Assembly (NCBI GenBank): GCA_004554425.1
Contig: SFMI01000044.1
Location: 1-24,104, forward strand
Reading direction: 5' to 3'
From: Candidatus Saccharimonadota bacterium
Lineage (GTDB): Bacteria; Eremiobacterota; Xenobia; Xenobiales; Xenobiaceae
Length of the DNA stretch: 24,104 bases
This document shows, piece after piece, positions 8,067-16,250 of the stretch; the stretch's first letter is position 1, and the number at the start of each line of letters is the position of its first letter. The translations under genes and the position numbers were made by a program. The notes beneath the pieces were generated by a model that was not told the origin of the DNA, ran no database searches, and was given only the letters and a program-made list of their open reading frames with translations.

Positions 8067-10013
8067 ATGGGCGACAGCATATTGTTATCGATGGGATTTA
8101 ATCGCTCTAATTTAAATCAGGATGTTGCCCGTGTGGTAGCTGAGCAAGGAAAACTCAACTATCCGCAAGTGTTGGAAACTTGTTATCCTGCTCGTCCTCT
8201 CACTCCTTTGCGCTATAAAGACAGCCATTTGAAAGCCCGCCGAGTTAAATGTATTTTTGTCGGCCCTAATGACAAGATTCCTGTACGCTGTCCGCGTGGT
8301 TTCGATTTACTGGCTATTATGGGCTTAGGCTTTACCAGACGCGAAACTGAAGATATTGCCGAGCTGTTGGAAAATACTAAAGTAGGCTCTGATGTAATTG
8401 TTGGTATACCAGAGCAGCCCTTGCCAGGTTCGGCCCAACTTAAAGAGTTGCAAGCTCTCAATGTGTTGGCTTCTCAGGAACCTTATACCTTGCCGGGCAA
8501 TGCTCAAAACTTATTGCAAAGTCGCCGCCAGATGGTGCGTCGTCAACTTTTGGAAAAATTGCGTCCACAACTCACACCCAACAATTTCCGTTGGCTCTAT
8601 AAAGGTGCCCTTTACGACGGCATTAAGAGTGGACGTCGCGATATTTTCTTTACCGATGTTTTAGAATGCATCTACACCAAAGCTCCCCAGCTTAAAACTT
8701 GTGGCAGTATGCGCGATCGCTGCGAAGCTGTAGATATTTTGCTCAATACCAAAGAGCCTTTGCAATTTATTGTGTTGGACAAGAGCGGCGGTTACAAAGT
8801 TATTCGTGATTTCCTAATTAAAGGCGGTGTCGTCTCCACTACTGAAGATTGCGGTAGTTATGCTGTTTACAAAGTAAATGGTTTTATTGAAGAAAAAGCT
8901 CCTTTAGCTTCTGTCTGGAACTGTCTTTTATATATGCTTATAGGCGAAGGGTGCGAGGAACGCAGTTGCGGTTTACAAGAGCTTTATACTAAATTTTCTC
9001 GACGTCCCTACGGTATAGACGTTTCTTTCTTAAATGTTTTGCTGGCCGCTGCCGTACGTCGTTATTATCCGGCTTTAAATTTCAGTCTGCGCGGTGAAGA
9101 ATTACGTTTAGACAGTACAGCTATTCGTCAAGCTTGGGGGGCTGCTGCTCATTGTAAGGTACTTTACACTCCTCAAGCGCCTTACCAAAGCGCTCAGGCT
9201 TTGCACCGTATTGTCAATATCTTTGGCTTTGTTGGAAGTAGCAATATCCGCGATCTGTGGGAAATTGCCGCCGATTCTTTGCAAGCGTGGCATGATAAGT
9301 TGTCTCCTTTGGCGCTCACTTTAGAACCCAAAGTTGGTGAGCCAGCTTACGTGCTTAACAACCTATTCTCTCACAAAAAAGAGCGTTCCGCTCGTGAATT
9401 TATCGGCCAAGATCTTATTGAAAAGGCTGGATTTTCCGGTTTGCCTCAAGGAGAAGAACTGGAGCGCTTCGACCAATGGCTCAAAGAGGCTCGTGCTGCT
9501 TTTGTGCGTCATGAAGAGACTTTCCGTCGCAGTTTGGCTGGGCGCATAGCTGAGCAATTCGGCGGCAAAGCTGAAGAATTACCAGAAAATAGTGAAGAGT
9601 ATGTACCTATTTTGAATCAGCTTTTCCGCCGTTGGTTCTCGCGTCTTTATCCCAATAGCGGAGCGCATAAGCTTAGTCCGTGGGCTAGTGCTTTAGCTGA
9701 AATGTATGCTTTAGAGCCGGAAGCTGATGCCAAATATTGGTTTGAGCTTTTACCTTTACAATTTGATTTGCCTGGTTTAAGCAAATGGGATAGAGACAAC
9801 TCAGTCACTTTCGCTTCCCGCTTAGTCAGAGCTTGTTTAGAATTGGAATTGTGGCATATCGAAGGTTTGTTCCCTTTGCCTGAAGATAAAGAAGAAGCCG
9901 AACAAAAATTGAGCCATTGGTTGCGCTCTTCATTTAATGGTTTTGGCTTAAATAAAGAACAGCGCGAGTCTGTCTTGCTAGATTTATTGGAAGAACTTTG
10001 CTGGTCTAAGTAG
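8067..10013 (+). CDS. Uncharacterised 648-residue protein
   Basis: I do not recognise a named family with confidence. The protein is soluble, largely helical, with no signal peptide, membrane segment, Walker A motif or obvious catalytic motif. Residues about 190-360 run through FFTDVLECIYTKAP, a low-complexity-free helical stretch, then LQELYTKFSRRPYGIDVSFLNVLLAAAVRRYYPAL. The pattern 'elY..f...PYGi....l.vLLaAalrry' recalls the helical half of large phage-defence-type ATPases (BrxC/DUF6079-like proteins), which normally carry an N-terminal P-loop domain. No such domain exists here or upstream. The C-terminal third (about 450-648) is helical and charged. The ATG at 8067 has GCGGAGG about 11 bases upstream. 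It stands alone between divergent murB and a terminator at 10070-10097. Base use resembles its neighbours. Confidence 0.7.
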   Translation: MGDSILLSMGFNRSNLNQDVARVVAEQGKLNYPQVLETCYPARPLTPLRYKDSHLKARRVKCIFVGPNDKIPVRCPRGFDLLAIMGLGFTRRETEDIAELLENTKVGSDVIVGIPEQPLPGSAQLKELQALNVLASQEPYTLPGNAQNLLQSRRQMVRRQLLEKLRPQLTPNNFRWLYKGALYDGIKSGRRDIFFTDVLECIYTKAPQLKTCGSMRDRCEAVDILLNTKEPLQFIVLDKSGGYKVIRDFLIKGGVVSTTEDCGSYAVYKVNGFIEEKAPLASVWNCLLYMLIGEGCEERSCGLQELYTKFSRRPYGIDVSFLNVLLAAAVRRYYPALNFSLRGEELRLDSTAIRQAWGAAAHCKVLYTPQAPYQSAQALHRIVNIFGFVGSSNIRDLWEIAADSLQAWHDKLSPLALTLEPKVGEPAYVLNNLFSHKKERSAREFIGQDLIEKAGFSGLPQGEELERFDQWLKEARAAFVRHEETFRRSLAGRIAEQFGGKAEELPENSEEYVPILNQLFRRWFSRLYPNSGAHKLSPWASALAEMYALEPEADAKYWFELLPLQFDLPGLSKWDRDNSVTFASRLVRACLELELWHIEGLFPLPEDKEEAEQKLSHWLRSSFNGFGLNKEQRESVLLDLLEELCWSK

Positions 10014-10069
10014 TTTTTGCTTAAACTTTAGAATTTAAGTGGAGCTTTGAGCTCTGGCAATTAGCTCTG

Positions 10070-10097
10070 ATCCCGCTCTATAAAGGGCGGGATTTTT
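10070..10097 (+). terminator. Intrinsic terminator after the 648-residue gene
   Basis: ATCCCGCTCT pairs with AGGGCGGGAT (one G-U) around a 3-4 base loop, followed by TTTTT ending at 10097. It lies 57 bases after the stop codon at 10013 and separates this gene from the trk transcript. Confidence 0.85.
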
Positions 10098-10105
10098 GCT
10101 ATATA

Positions 10106-10134
10106 GTGACATTCTATATTAAAAATATTAAAAT
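10106..10134 (+). promoter_or_regulatory. Sigma-70-type promoter of trkH-trkA
   Basis: GTGACA (10106-10111, five of six to TTGACA), a 17-base spacer and TAAAAT (10129-10134, five of six to TATAAT). It lies directly after the preceding terminator. A start near 10141 would give a leader of about 110 bases before the trkH ATG at 10254. Confidence 0.55.
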
Positions 10135-10163
10135 ACGGCCAGTTACCAATAAGTATAGTACGT

Positions 10164-10211
10164 GGCTAGGTATGAAAGATAAGATCTTAGCCATTTTCTT
10201 AGTAGGCTAAG
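10164..10211 (+). promoter_or_regulatory. Leader with three mutually exclusive pairing arms
   Basis: GGCTAG (10164-10169), CTTAGCC (10186-10192) and GGCTAAG (10205-10211). The middle arm can pair with either the first (GGCTA/TAGCC) or, perfectly over 7 bp, with the third. This switch-like geometry precedes trkH. No T-run follows arm 3. I do not recognise the c-di-AMP (ydaO) riboswitch that often precedes K+ transporters. Confidence 0.35.
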
Positions 10212-10253
10212 TCGTTCTGAAAAAAAGTTTAAGCCGGGAGAAAAGCGACATAG

Positions 10254-10361
10254 ATGATTGAGTGGATTAAGAAGCAACCTCCAGGTAGGATTATCGCTTT
10301 ATGCTTTATTTTAGCTATTGTTCTGGGATCGTTGCTTAGACGCTCTTTATACTTCTACTAG
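10254..10361 (+). pseudogene. trkH: Orphaned N-terminus of TrkH/KtrB (first membrane helix, frameshifted)
   Basis: An ATG at 10254 opens a frame of 35 codons: M-I-E-W-I-K-K-Q-P-P-G-R and then the hydrophobic IIALCFILAIVLGSLL, after which it runs into unrelated residues and a TAG at 10359-10361. The first 28 residues match the expected start of a TrkH/KtrB subunit (cytoplasmic basic PP-R motif, first membrane helix ending in G-x-LL). The next part of the protein (LDALYTSTSAVCVTGL) continues at once in the +1 frame. A GGGAG at 10236-10240 lies 13 bases before the ATG. The family normally has about 15 residues between these two blocks (LP...DALFTATSA), so about 44 or 47 bases are missing and the frame is shifted. 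See the entry for the downstream part. Confidence 0.75.
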
Positions 10362-11505
10362 CGCTGTTTGCGTAACTGGCTTAATTGCTGTCGACGCCTA
10401 CGATACTTTTACTCCTTTAGGACAATTTTTTCTCTGTCTATTGATCCAAATAGGCGGTTTGGGAGTTACCTCAGTTGGTGCAGGTGTTATCTTAGCTATC
10501 GGTCAGAAAATAAACTTTAAAGGGCGCAGTTTAATTCGCGAGTCGCTCAATTTAACTACTGGCCAAGGTTTGGTACGTTTTATAAAAAGCGTGCTTTTAA
10601 CTGCCTTTGCTTTCGAAGCTATTGGCGCTCTGCTGAGCTTTGGCGTTTTTATCCATGATTACTCTTGGAAGAAGGCGGCTTGGATTAGCCTTTTTCACTC
10701 TGTGGCAGCTTTTAATAATTCCGGTTTTGATATTTTTGGCAATATACAAAGTTTAATTCCTTATCGCGATAATATGCCTTTAAATATAATTACTTGTGTT
10801 TTGATTATTTTTGGTGGTATCGGCTTTTGGGTTATACATGAAGTTTGGGCTATGCGCTTTAACTGGCGCAAGCTTTCTATGCATTCCAAAGTTGTTATTA
10901 CTACGAGCGCTTTTTTGACTATAGCTGGCACTGTACTTTTTAAACTAACAGAAAATATCACTTGGTTGGGGGCTTTTTTTCATAGCGTTTCCGCTCGAAC
11001 GGCTGGTTTTTCCACTTACAATATCGGCAATTTTACTGACGCTGGTTTGTTAGTAATGATCGTTTTAATGTTTATTGGCGCTTCACCCGGATCTACAGGA
11101 GGCGGTATCAAAACGACTACTTTTTTTGTGCTTTTGCAAGCCATTAAATCAGCTGCAACCAATACTTCCGAGAAAGCTTTTCGTTACGCCATTCCTTCCG
11201 AAGCTTTTCGCAAGGCGGCGGTTATCACCTTAATGGCCGCTTTTGTGGTCATAGGCGGCACTTACTTATTGCTTATTATGGATCCGCAAGTCGGTTTTAT
11301 GGCTGCTCTTTTTGAAATAACCAGCGCTTTCGGTACGGTCGGTTTATCGACAGGTATTACCACAAAATTGAGTTTGGGTGGCAAAATTTTATCGATTATC
11401 ATTATGTATGTGGGCAGAATGGGCCCTTTAACTATCGCTACTTTGTGGTATTTCAAAAATAATGAACTAACTAGCTATCCTGAAGGCAACATCTCAATTG
11501 GCTAG
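10318..11505 (+). CDS. trkH: K+ transporter membrane subunit TrkH/KtrB, 5' end broken
   Basis: Potassium-translocating subunit that works with the TrkA-type protein encoded next. All four pore-loop repeats are present: SAVCVTGL, FNNSGFD, SARTAGFST and FGTVGLSTGIT, each with the glycine of the selectivity filter. LIQIGGLGVTS and GASPGSTGGGIKTTT are also diagnostic of the family. The open frame from the TTG at 10318 gives 395 residues, against about 430-450 usual. The first residues (FWDRC) are not family sequence, and the true first helix is encoded in another frame at 10254-10337. Unless bypassed by frameshifting, the gene would make no normal protein, and no ribosome binding site precedes 10318. 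trkA follows 15 bases after the stop. A real mutation and an assembly error cannot be told apart here. Confidence 0.85.
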   Translation: MFWDRCLDALYTSTSAVCVTGLIAVDAYDTFTPLGQFFLCLLIQIGGLGVTSVGAGVILAIGQKINFKGRSLIRESLNLTTGQGLVRFIKSVLLTAFAFEAIGALLSFGVFIHDYSWKKAAWISLFHSVAAFNNSGFDIFGNIQSLIPYRDNMPLNIITCVLIIFGGIGFWVIHEVWAMRFNWRKLSMHSKVVITTSAFLTIAGTVLFKLTENITWLGAFFHSVSARTAGFSTYNIGNFTDAGLLVMIVLMFIGASPGSTGGGIKTTTFFVLLQAIKSAATNTSEKAFRYAIPSEAFRKAAVITLMAAFVVIGGTYLLLIMDPQVGFMAALFEITSAFGTVGLSTGITTKLSLGGKILSIIIMYVGRMGPLTIATLWYFKNNELTSYPEGNISIG

Positions 11506-11520
11506 AGGAGGAAGTATTTT

Positions 11521-12210
11521 ATGTTTGGTAGAGCCAAAAAAAAGAAGCAAAGTTACGCTATTGTAGGTTTGGGGCGTTTTGGCTACGCTTTGGCCATAGA
11601 ATTAGCTTCCTCTGGAGCAGAAATAGTCGTTGTCGATAAAGATGAAGAAAAAGTGCGAGAATTGCGTGAACATACAGAAAATGCCTACGTCTTAAAAAAG
11701 TTGGATCGCAAATCTTTAGCCGAGACAGGCGTAAAAAATTGCGATGTAGCTGTTGTTGGCATTAGCGGCGAAGAAATCGATGCTTCTATTTTGACTACTT
11801 TACATCTGGTAAGTTTCGGTATTCCTAAAGTGATAGCTAAAGCTGCCAGCGCCGATCACGGAGAAATTTTGGCTAAATTGGGCGCCGAAGTTGTTTACCC
11901 CGAACGCGATATGGCTATTCGCTTAGCTCACCGTTTGGAAGCTTCGCGAGTGTTGGACTTTGTGCAACTAAGTGAAAAGCTCAATATCTCTAAATTGCTA
12001 GTTCCGTCTCAACTTATAGGTAAGAGCGTGATAGACGCCAATTTACGCGTTAAGTTCGGAGTAAATATTATTGCTATTGAAAATGATAACGTGCTCATTG
12101 AAACTGTAGTACCAAGCTATATTTTTAAGGGTAACGATATTTTGTTTGTTTCTGGTAGTAAAGAAGGCTTAGATAAACTGTCTGCTTGGACGGAAAGTAG
12201 CAATAAGTAG
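11521..12210 (+). CDS. trkA: K+ uptake regulatory subunit TrkA/KtrA
   Basis: Cytoplasmic RCK (regulator of K+ conductance) protein that gates the TrkH/KtrB pore by binding ATP/ADP or NAD(H). The 229 residues have one RCK_N Rossmann domain with VGLGRFGYALA (about 15-25) and the acidic VVVDKDEEKV strand end, and one RCK_C domain (about 140-225). This single-unit length matches KtrA or a Bacillota-type TrkA, not the duplicated E. coli TrkA (about 458). The basic head (RAKKKKQ) is unusual but short. GAGGAGG lies about 9 bases before the ATG, and the gene starts 15 bases after trkH, so the two are co-transcribed. The terminator at 12214-12275 closes the unit. Confidence 0.93.
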   Translation: MFGRAKKKKQSYAIVGLGRFGYALAIELASSGAEIVVVDKDEEKVRELREHTENAYVLKKLDRKSLAETGVKNCDVAVVGISGEEIDASILTTLHLVSFGIPKVIAKAASADHGEILAKLGAEVVYPERDMAIRLAHRLEASRVLDFVQLSEKLNISKLLVPSQLIGKSVIDANLRVKFGVNIIAIENDNVLIETVVPSYIFKGNDILFVSGSKEGLDKLSAWTESSNK

Positions 12211-12213
12211 CCA

Positions 12214-12275
12214 CAAAAAAAGGACGGCGGCTCACTTTATATCCTTAGTTAAGGGGAGTGAGCCGCCGTCTTTTT
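12214..12275. terminator. Bidirectional terminator between trkA and alaS
   Basis: GACGGCGGCTCACT (12223-12236) pairs perfectly over 14 bp with AGTGAGCCGCCGTC (12257-12270). An A-run precedes it and TTTTT follows, so it ends both trkA (plus) and alaS (minus). The loop holds a further CCTT-AGTT-AAGG hairpin. Confidence 0.93.
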
Positions 12276-12293
12276 AGTTAGCTATGTCAGCTA

Positions 12294-14984
12294 TTATTTG
12301 TTAGCGCGAATAATCTCGGCAAACTGGGCTAAAACTTCGTCGAGTTTGCTCAAGTCTTTGGCGCCAGCCATAGCCATATCGGCACGGCCGCCTCCGCCGC
12401 CGCCTAAACGCTTGGCTACTTCTTTAACCAACTTGCCTGCTTGATAACCTTGCTTGACATAGTCGGGAGTGACCAAAACTAAGATTCCTACTTTGTCTTG
12501 GTTAGGGCCAGCTAAAAGCACGATGCCATTGAATTTTTGCTTCAATTCATCAGCCATGCCGCGCAATTCGTCGGGAGAAGCGCTGTCTAATTTGAGCGTC
12601 AAAACGGGGACACCGTCTACGTCGGTAGCTTCATTTAATACGTCGGCAGCCTTCGCGGAAGCTAAAGCAGCTTTAACTTTTTCCAGCTCTTTTTCCAACT
12701 TTTTCTGGTTATCCAACAAAGCGGACAATCTAGTTTGTAAATCGTTAGAGTTGGTGTGCAAAGTTTCGCAAGCTTGCTCTAAGCTCTTTTGGTTGCGCTC
12801 GACCAAATCCAGGGCGGCTAAACCGGCCACAGCCTCGATACGACGTACGCCAGAAGCGATAGCACCTTCGGAAACGAATTTGAAAAGACCTAAGTCGCCG
12901 GTACGCTTACAGTGGCAGCCGCCGCACAGCTCTTGAGAGAAACCATCGTAGCTAGGCTGAGCAACTTGGGCGCTGGCTTGGCCGCCGGCATTGATAACGC
13001 GGACGCGCTTGCCATACTTGTCGCCGAAGAAGGCTACTACTGAGTCGGGCTTATCTTCGATAGCTATTTCGAACCAGCATACGCCGGTATTGGCCACGAT
13101 TTCAGCGTTGATCATACGCTCGATTTCAGTCAATTTTTCTTTGCTAACTGGCTCGGAATAAGTGAAGTCAAAGCGCAATCTTTCCGGGGCTACCAAGGAA
13201 CCTTGCTGGTGGACTTCGGTGCCCAGAACTTTGCGCAAGGCGTGGTGTAATAAGTGAGTAGCCGTATGGTGGCGCTCAATGGCGCGGCGACGCTCATAGT
13301 CGATAGCGGCAGTTACTTCTTGGCCAACTTGCAAAGCTTCCAACTCGGGGCCTTCGTCAACAAAGTGCATAAAGACGCCTTCTTGTTGCTTGGTGTCTTT
13401 AACGGTAAGCTTATGATCAGCCCAACTGATGGTACCGGTATCGCCCAATTGGCCACCCATTTCACCATAGAAAGGAGTTTTGTCCAATACTACGGCGCGG
13501 TTGCCGGGCTGACCGATAATAGCTACTACTTTGGCTTGGCAACTGTCTTGATTGTAACCTACAAATTCGGTAGCTTGTAAGTCGAGCTTTTCACTTTCGG
13601 CAATTTGAGCAGTCTTGACGCGAGCGGCGCGGGCGCGCTGTTTTTGCTCGGCCATATCCTTTTCGAAAGCTTTTTCATCTACTTCGTAACCGCGCTCTTT
13701 AGCCATAACGGCAGTTAAGTCGTAAGGGAATCCGTAAGTATCGTAAAGTTTAAATGCTACGCTGCCAGGGAAGATATGGTCGTTATTTTCGGCCTTTTCC
13801 AATTGGCTGAGCTCTTCTTCAAATAAGGCGATACCGCGATCCAAAGTTTGGTTAAAGGAAGTCTCTTCACCCTTAATAATGCGGCTGATTTTGGCCTCTT
13901 CACGTAAAAGTTCGGGGTAAGCTTGGCCCATAATCTCGTTGAGAGTAGGCAAGAGCTTGTAAAGGAAAGGCTCTACCAAGCCGAGTTTGCGACCGTAACG
14001 AGCGGCGCGGCGCAAAATACGACGAATAACGTAGCCGCGACCTTCGTTGGAGGGAAGAGCGCCGTCGGCTATAGAGAAGGCGACCATGCGCAAGTGGTCG
14101 GCACAAACTCGCATAGCTACTGAAGTAGCGTCTTTGGAAACGCCGTGAGTATATTTTAAGCCGGAAAGCTCTTCCAATTTAGCAATAATGGGGTGGAAAA
14201 GCGCAGAGTCGTAGTTGGAAATCTCGACATTAAAGTCGGTGCAACCTTTGGTGCATTCCATAACGGCGGCGATACGCTCTAAACCTGCGCCAGTATCTAC
14301 GTTGCAATTGGGCAATTTGTGCAAGCCATCTTTATCAGCATTGAACTCAGTAAAGACCAAGTTCCAAAGCTCCATTACCAAAGGAGAATCGCCATTAACC
14401 AAGGGGCCGCCGCTCATATCGGGAGTTAAGTCAATATGAATTTCGGTGCAAGGGCCACAAGGGCCGACTTCGCCCATCATCCAGAAATTGTCTTTGGCAC
14501 CAAAGTGCTTAACGTGGGTGGGATCAATATCGGTAAGCTCTTTCCATAAAGCTTCGGCTTCGGTATCAGCTGGCAAGCCTTTAGCTTCGTCGCCGCCGAA
14601 AACGGTTACGTAAAGGCGCCCTTTAGGAAGTTTCCAACGCTCGGTAAGCAATTCCCAAGCCCAAGAAATAGCTTCGCGCTTGTAATAATCGCCGAAAGAC
14701 CAGTTGCCCAGCATTTCGAATAAAGTGTGATGATAAGTATCTAAACCGACTTCTTCTAAGTCGTTGTGCTTACCGGAAACGCGAATGCACTTCTGAGAGT
14801 CGGCCACGCGACGATGGGTAGGAGTAGCTTGGCCCAAGAAGTAGGGTTTAAATTGGTTCATACCCGCATTAGTAAACATGAGGGTAGGGTCGTCGTGAGG
14901 GACAACCGAAGCGGAAGGCACAATTTCGTGACCTTTTTCGCGGAAAAACTCTAAGAATGACTGACGAATTTCAGTAGCGTTCAT
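12294..14984 (-). CDS. alaS: Alanyl-tRNA synthetase
   Basis: Charges tRNA-Ala and edits mischarged Ser/Gly. It has 896 residues, close to the usual 870-880. Order of domains: class II aminoacylation core starting ATEIRQSFLEFFREKGHEIVPSASVVPHDDPTLMFTNAGMNQF (motif 1 region, within residues 3-50), the tRNA-recognition helices, the editing domain with the zinc ligands HHTATH (about 570) and CGGCHC (about 685), a coiled coil (about 735-780), and the C-Ala DHHA1 domain with a glycine-rich stretch and RADMAMAGAKD near the end. GAGAGAG lies about 11 bases before the ATG. It stands alone between two terminators, with 189 bases upstream. No T-box motif is visible in that leader. Confidence 0.97.
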   Translation of the reverse strand: MNATEIRQSFLEFFREKGHEIVPSASVVPHDDPTLMFTNAGMNQFKPYFLGQATPTHRRVADSQKCIRVSGKHNDLEEVGLDTYHHTLFEMLGNWSFGDYYKREAISWAWELLTERWKLPKGRLYVTVFGGDEAKGLPADTEAEALWKELTDIDPTHVKHFGAKDNFWMMGEVGPCGPCTEIHIDLTPDMSGGPLVNGDSPLVMELWNLVFTEFNADKDGLHKLPNCNVDTGAGLERIAAVMECTKGCTDFNVEISNYDSALFHPIIAKLEELSGLKYTHGVSKDATSVAMRVCADHLRMVAFSIADGALPSNEGRGYVIRRILRRAARYGRKLGLVEPFLYKLLPTLNEIMGQAYPELLREEAKISRIIKGEETSFNQTLDRGIALFEEELSQLEKAENNDHIFPGSVAFKLYDTYGFPYDLTAVMAKERGYEVDEKAFEKDMAEQKQRARAARVKTAQIAESEKLDLQATEFVGYNQDSCQAKVVAIIGQPGNRAVVLDKTPFYGEMGGQLGDTGTISWADHKLTVKDTKQQEGVFMHFVDEGPELEALQVGQEVTAAIDYERRRAIERHHTATHLLHHALRKVLGTEVHQQGSLVAPERLRFDFTYSEPVSKEKLTEIERMINAEIVANTGVCWFEIAIEDKPDSVVAFFGDKYGKRVRVINAGGQASAQVAQPSYDGFSQELCGGCHCKRTGDLGLFKFVSEGAIASGVRRIEAVAGLAALDLVERNQKSLEQACETLHTNSNDLQTRLSALLDNQKKLEKELEKVKAALASAKAADVLNEATDVDGVPVLTLKLDSASPDELRGMADELKQKFNGIVLLAGPNQDKVGILVLVTPDYVKQGYQAGKLVKEVAKRLGGGGGGRADMAMAGAKDLSKLDEVLAQFAEIIRANK

Positions 14985-15104
14985 GAAAAAAACTCTCTCA
15001 ATCTATCTTTTTTTAGTTCAAATAATTTTCTCGACACTTTGCGAGCGCAGAGAAGAAATAACCGGGCCGAAGATTTTAGTCTTTAGCCAGGTGGCAGGCT
15101 GTAC

Positions 15105-15140
15105 AAACAAAAGCCGACAGGCTAAAACTGAGCCTGCCGG
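15105..15140 (-). terminator. Intrinsic terminator after dapE
   Basis: On the minus strand CCGGCAGGCT pairs with AGCCTGTCGG (one G-U) and is followed by CTTTTGTTT. It lies 34 bases after the dapE stop codon and separates dapD-dapE from alaS. Confidence 0.8.
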
Positions 15141-15173
15141 ATAAGCAGTCGGAAAACCGACCAAGAGAGAAAA

Positions 15174-16250
15174 CTAAGCTTCGGGCTCAGCTTTCACTTG
15201 ACAAATTTCAGTTAAGAAAATGGACAATAAATTATAGCACTTCTCTAAGTTGGCTATTTCCATCCATTCTATAGCTTGGTGGCATCGGTCGGGATCGCCA
15301 GGGCCAAAGTTGACAGCGGGAATACCATTGGCCGTAAGTCTGGCTAAATCTGTCCAAGCTTGCTTAGGCTCAACTTGCAATGAGCAACGCTCGATCCAAC
15401 CTTGCATTAAAGGATGACTTACGCAAACCTGTCCGGGCACTGAAACGTCGCGTACTCTTATGGTGGCCAAATCGCCTACCAATTTGGTAAGCTCTGCCAC
15501 AACATCGCTTTCGCTGCGGTTGGGCGCGAAGCGAGCGTTGACGTTTATTTCAAATTTGTCGGGAATAACGTTGGCAGCATTGGAAGTAGAAGCCATAGTG
15601 GGGCTCATTACTTCATAAAAAGTTAAGCCGCTGATATTTACTTCGCGTCTAGGCAAATCGCGCAATTTGGCCAGCAGTGGCAGAGAGCGGAAGATGGCAT
15701 TTTGGCCTTGCCAAGGACGCGCCGAGTGAGCTCGTTTGCCCTCAACAGTGACAATGGCATGTAAGCCGCCCATACAACCAGCCATAATGGCATTGTTGGT
15801 AGGCTCCAAAACGATAGCAAAATCCATGGGCGGCAGAGTAGGCATCAAACCGCGCATACCGTTGCCGACGTCGGGCCCTTCTTCACCATCGTAAAAGACG
15901 GCTACCAAATCGGCGTTAAACTTTTCGTATTCTTTGAGCAAGCCCATCATCACAGCTACGCCGCTTTTCATATCGGAGGAACCGCAGCCGTAAAGCTTGC
16001 CGTCTTTTATTACTCCCAAGGGTTGATCTGGGTCGGCCGGCACAGTGTCTATGTGGCCGAAAAGGCCAATAACGGGGCGGTCACCGCGTTGGGGAGGGCA
16101 AACGATCAAATTGTTGCGCGAGCGGCTTAAGGGGATGCCCGGCAATTCGGTGCGCACCCAAGATTCAATAAAGTCACAAACCTCTTTTTCATTTTTAGTT
16201 TGGCTGGGAATTTGCACCAATTTTTGAGTTAGAGAAACCAAATCGATCAT
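15174..16250 (-). CDS. dapE: Succinyl-diaminopimelate desuccinylase
   Basis: Zinc M20-family hydrolase that removes succinate from N-succinyl-LL-diaminopimelate in the succinylase branch of lysine/peptidoglycan precursor synthesis. The 358 residues carry the metal-site residues: His66 and Asp68 in GHIDTVP, Asp93 in CGSSDMKSG, the catalytic pair Glu123-Glu124 in DGEEG, a glutamate at 149 in VLEP, and a C-terminal His in DRCHQAIEWM (about 331). The dimerisation domain lies between about 170 and 280. It overlaps dapD by 4 bp (ATGA), which implies translational coupling and strongly supports DapE over other M20 peptidases. The sequence style (GDPDRCHQ, SVPGQVC) recalls actinobacterial DapE. It has no separate ribosome binding site of note. 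Confidence 0.92.
   Translation of the reverse strand: MIDLVSLTQKLVQIPSQTKNEKEVCDFIESWVRTELPGIPLSRSRNNLIVCPPQRGDRPVIGLFGHIDTVPADPDQPLGVIKDGKLYGCGSSDMKSGVAVMMGLLKEYEKFNADLVAVFYDGEEGPDVGNGMRGLMPTLPPMDFAIVLEPTNNAIMAGCMGGLHAIVTVEGKRAHSARPWQGQNAIFRSLPLLAKLRDLPRREVNISGLTFYEVMSPTMASTSNAANVIPDKFEINVNARFAPNRSESDVVAELTKLVGDLATIRVRDVSVPGQVCVSHPLMQGWIERCSLQVEPKQAWTDLARLTANGIPAVNFGPGDPDRCHQAIEWMEIANLEKCYNLLSIFLTEICQVKAEPEA

Noticed and set aside
14985..15104. T-box riboswitch in the alaS leader
   Set aside because: No T-box consensus (TGGnACCGCG type) or specifier-loop arrangement is visible in about 120 bases on the minus strand.
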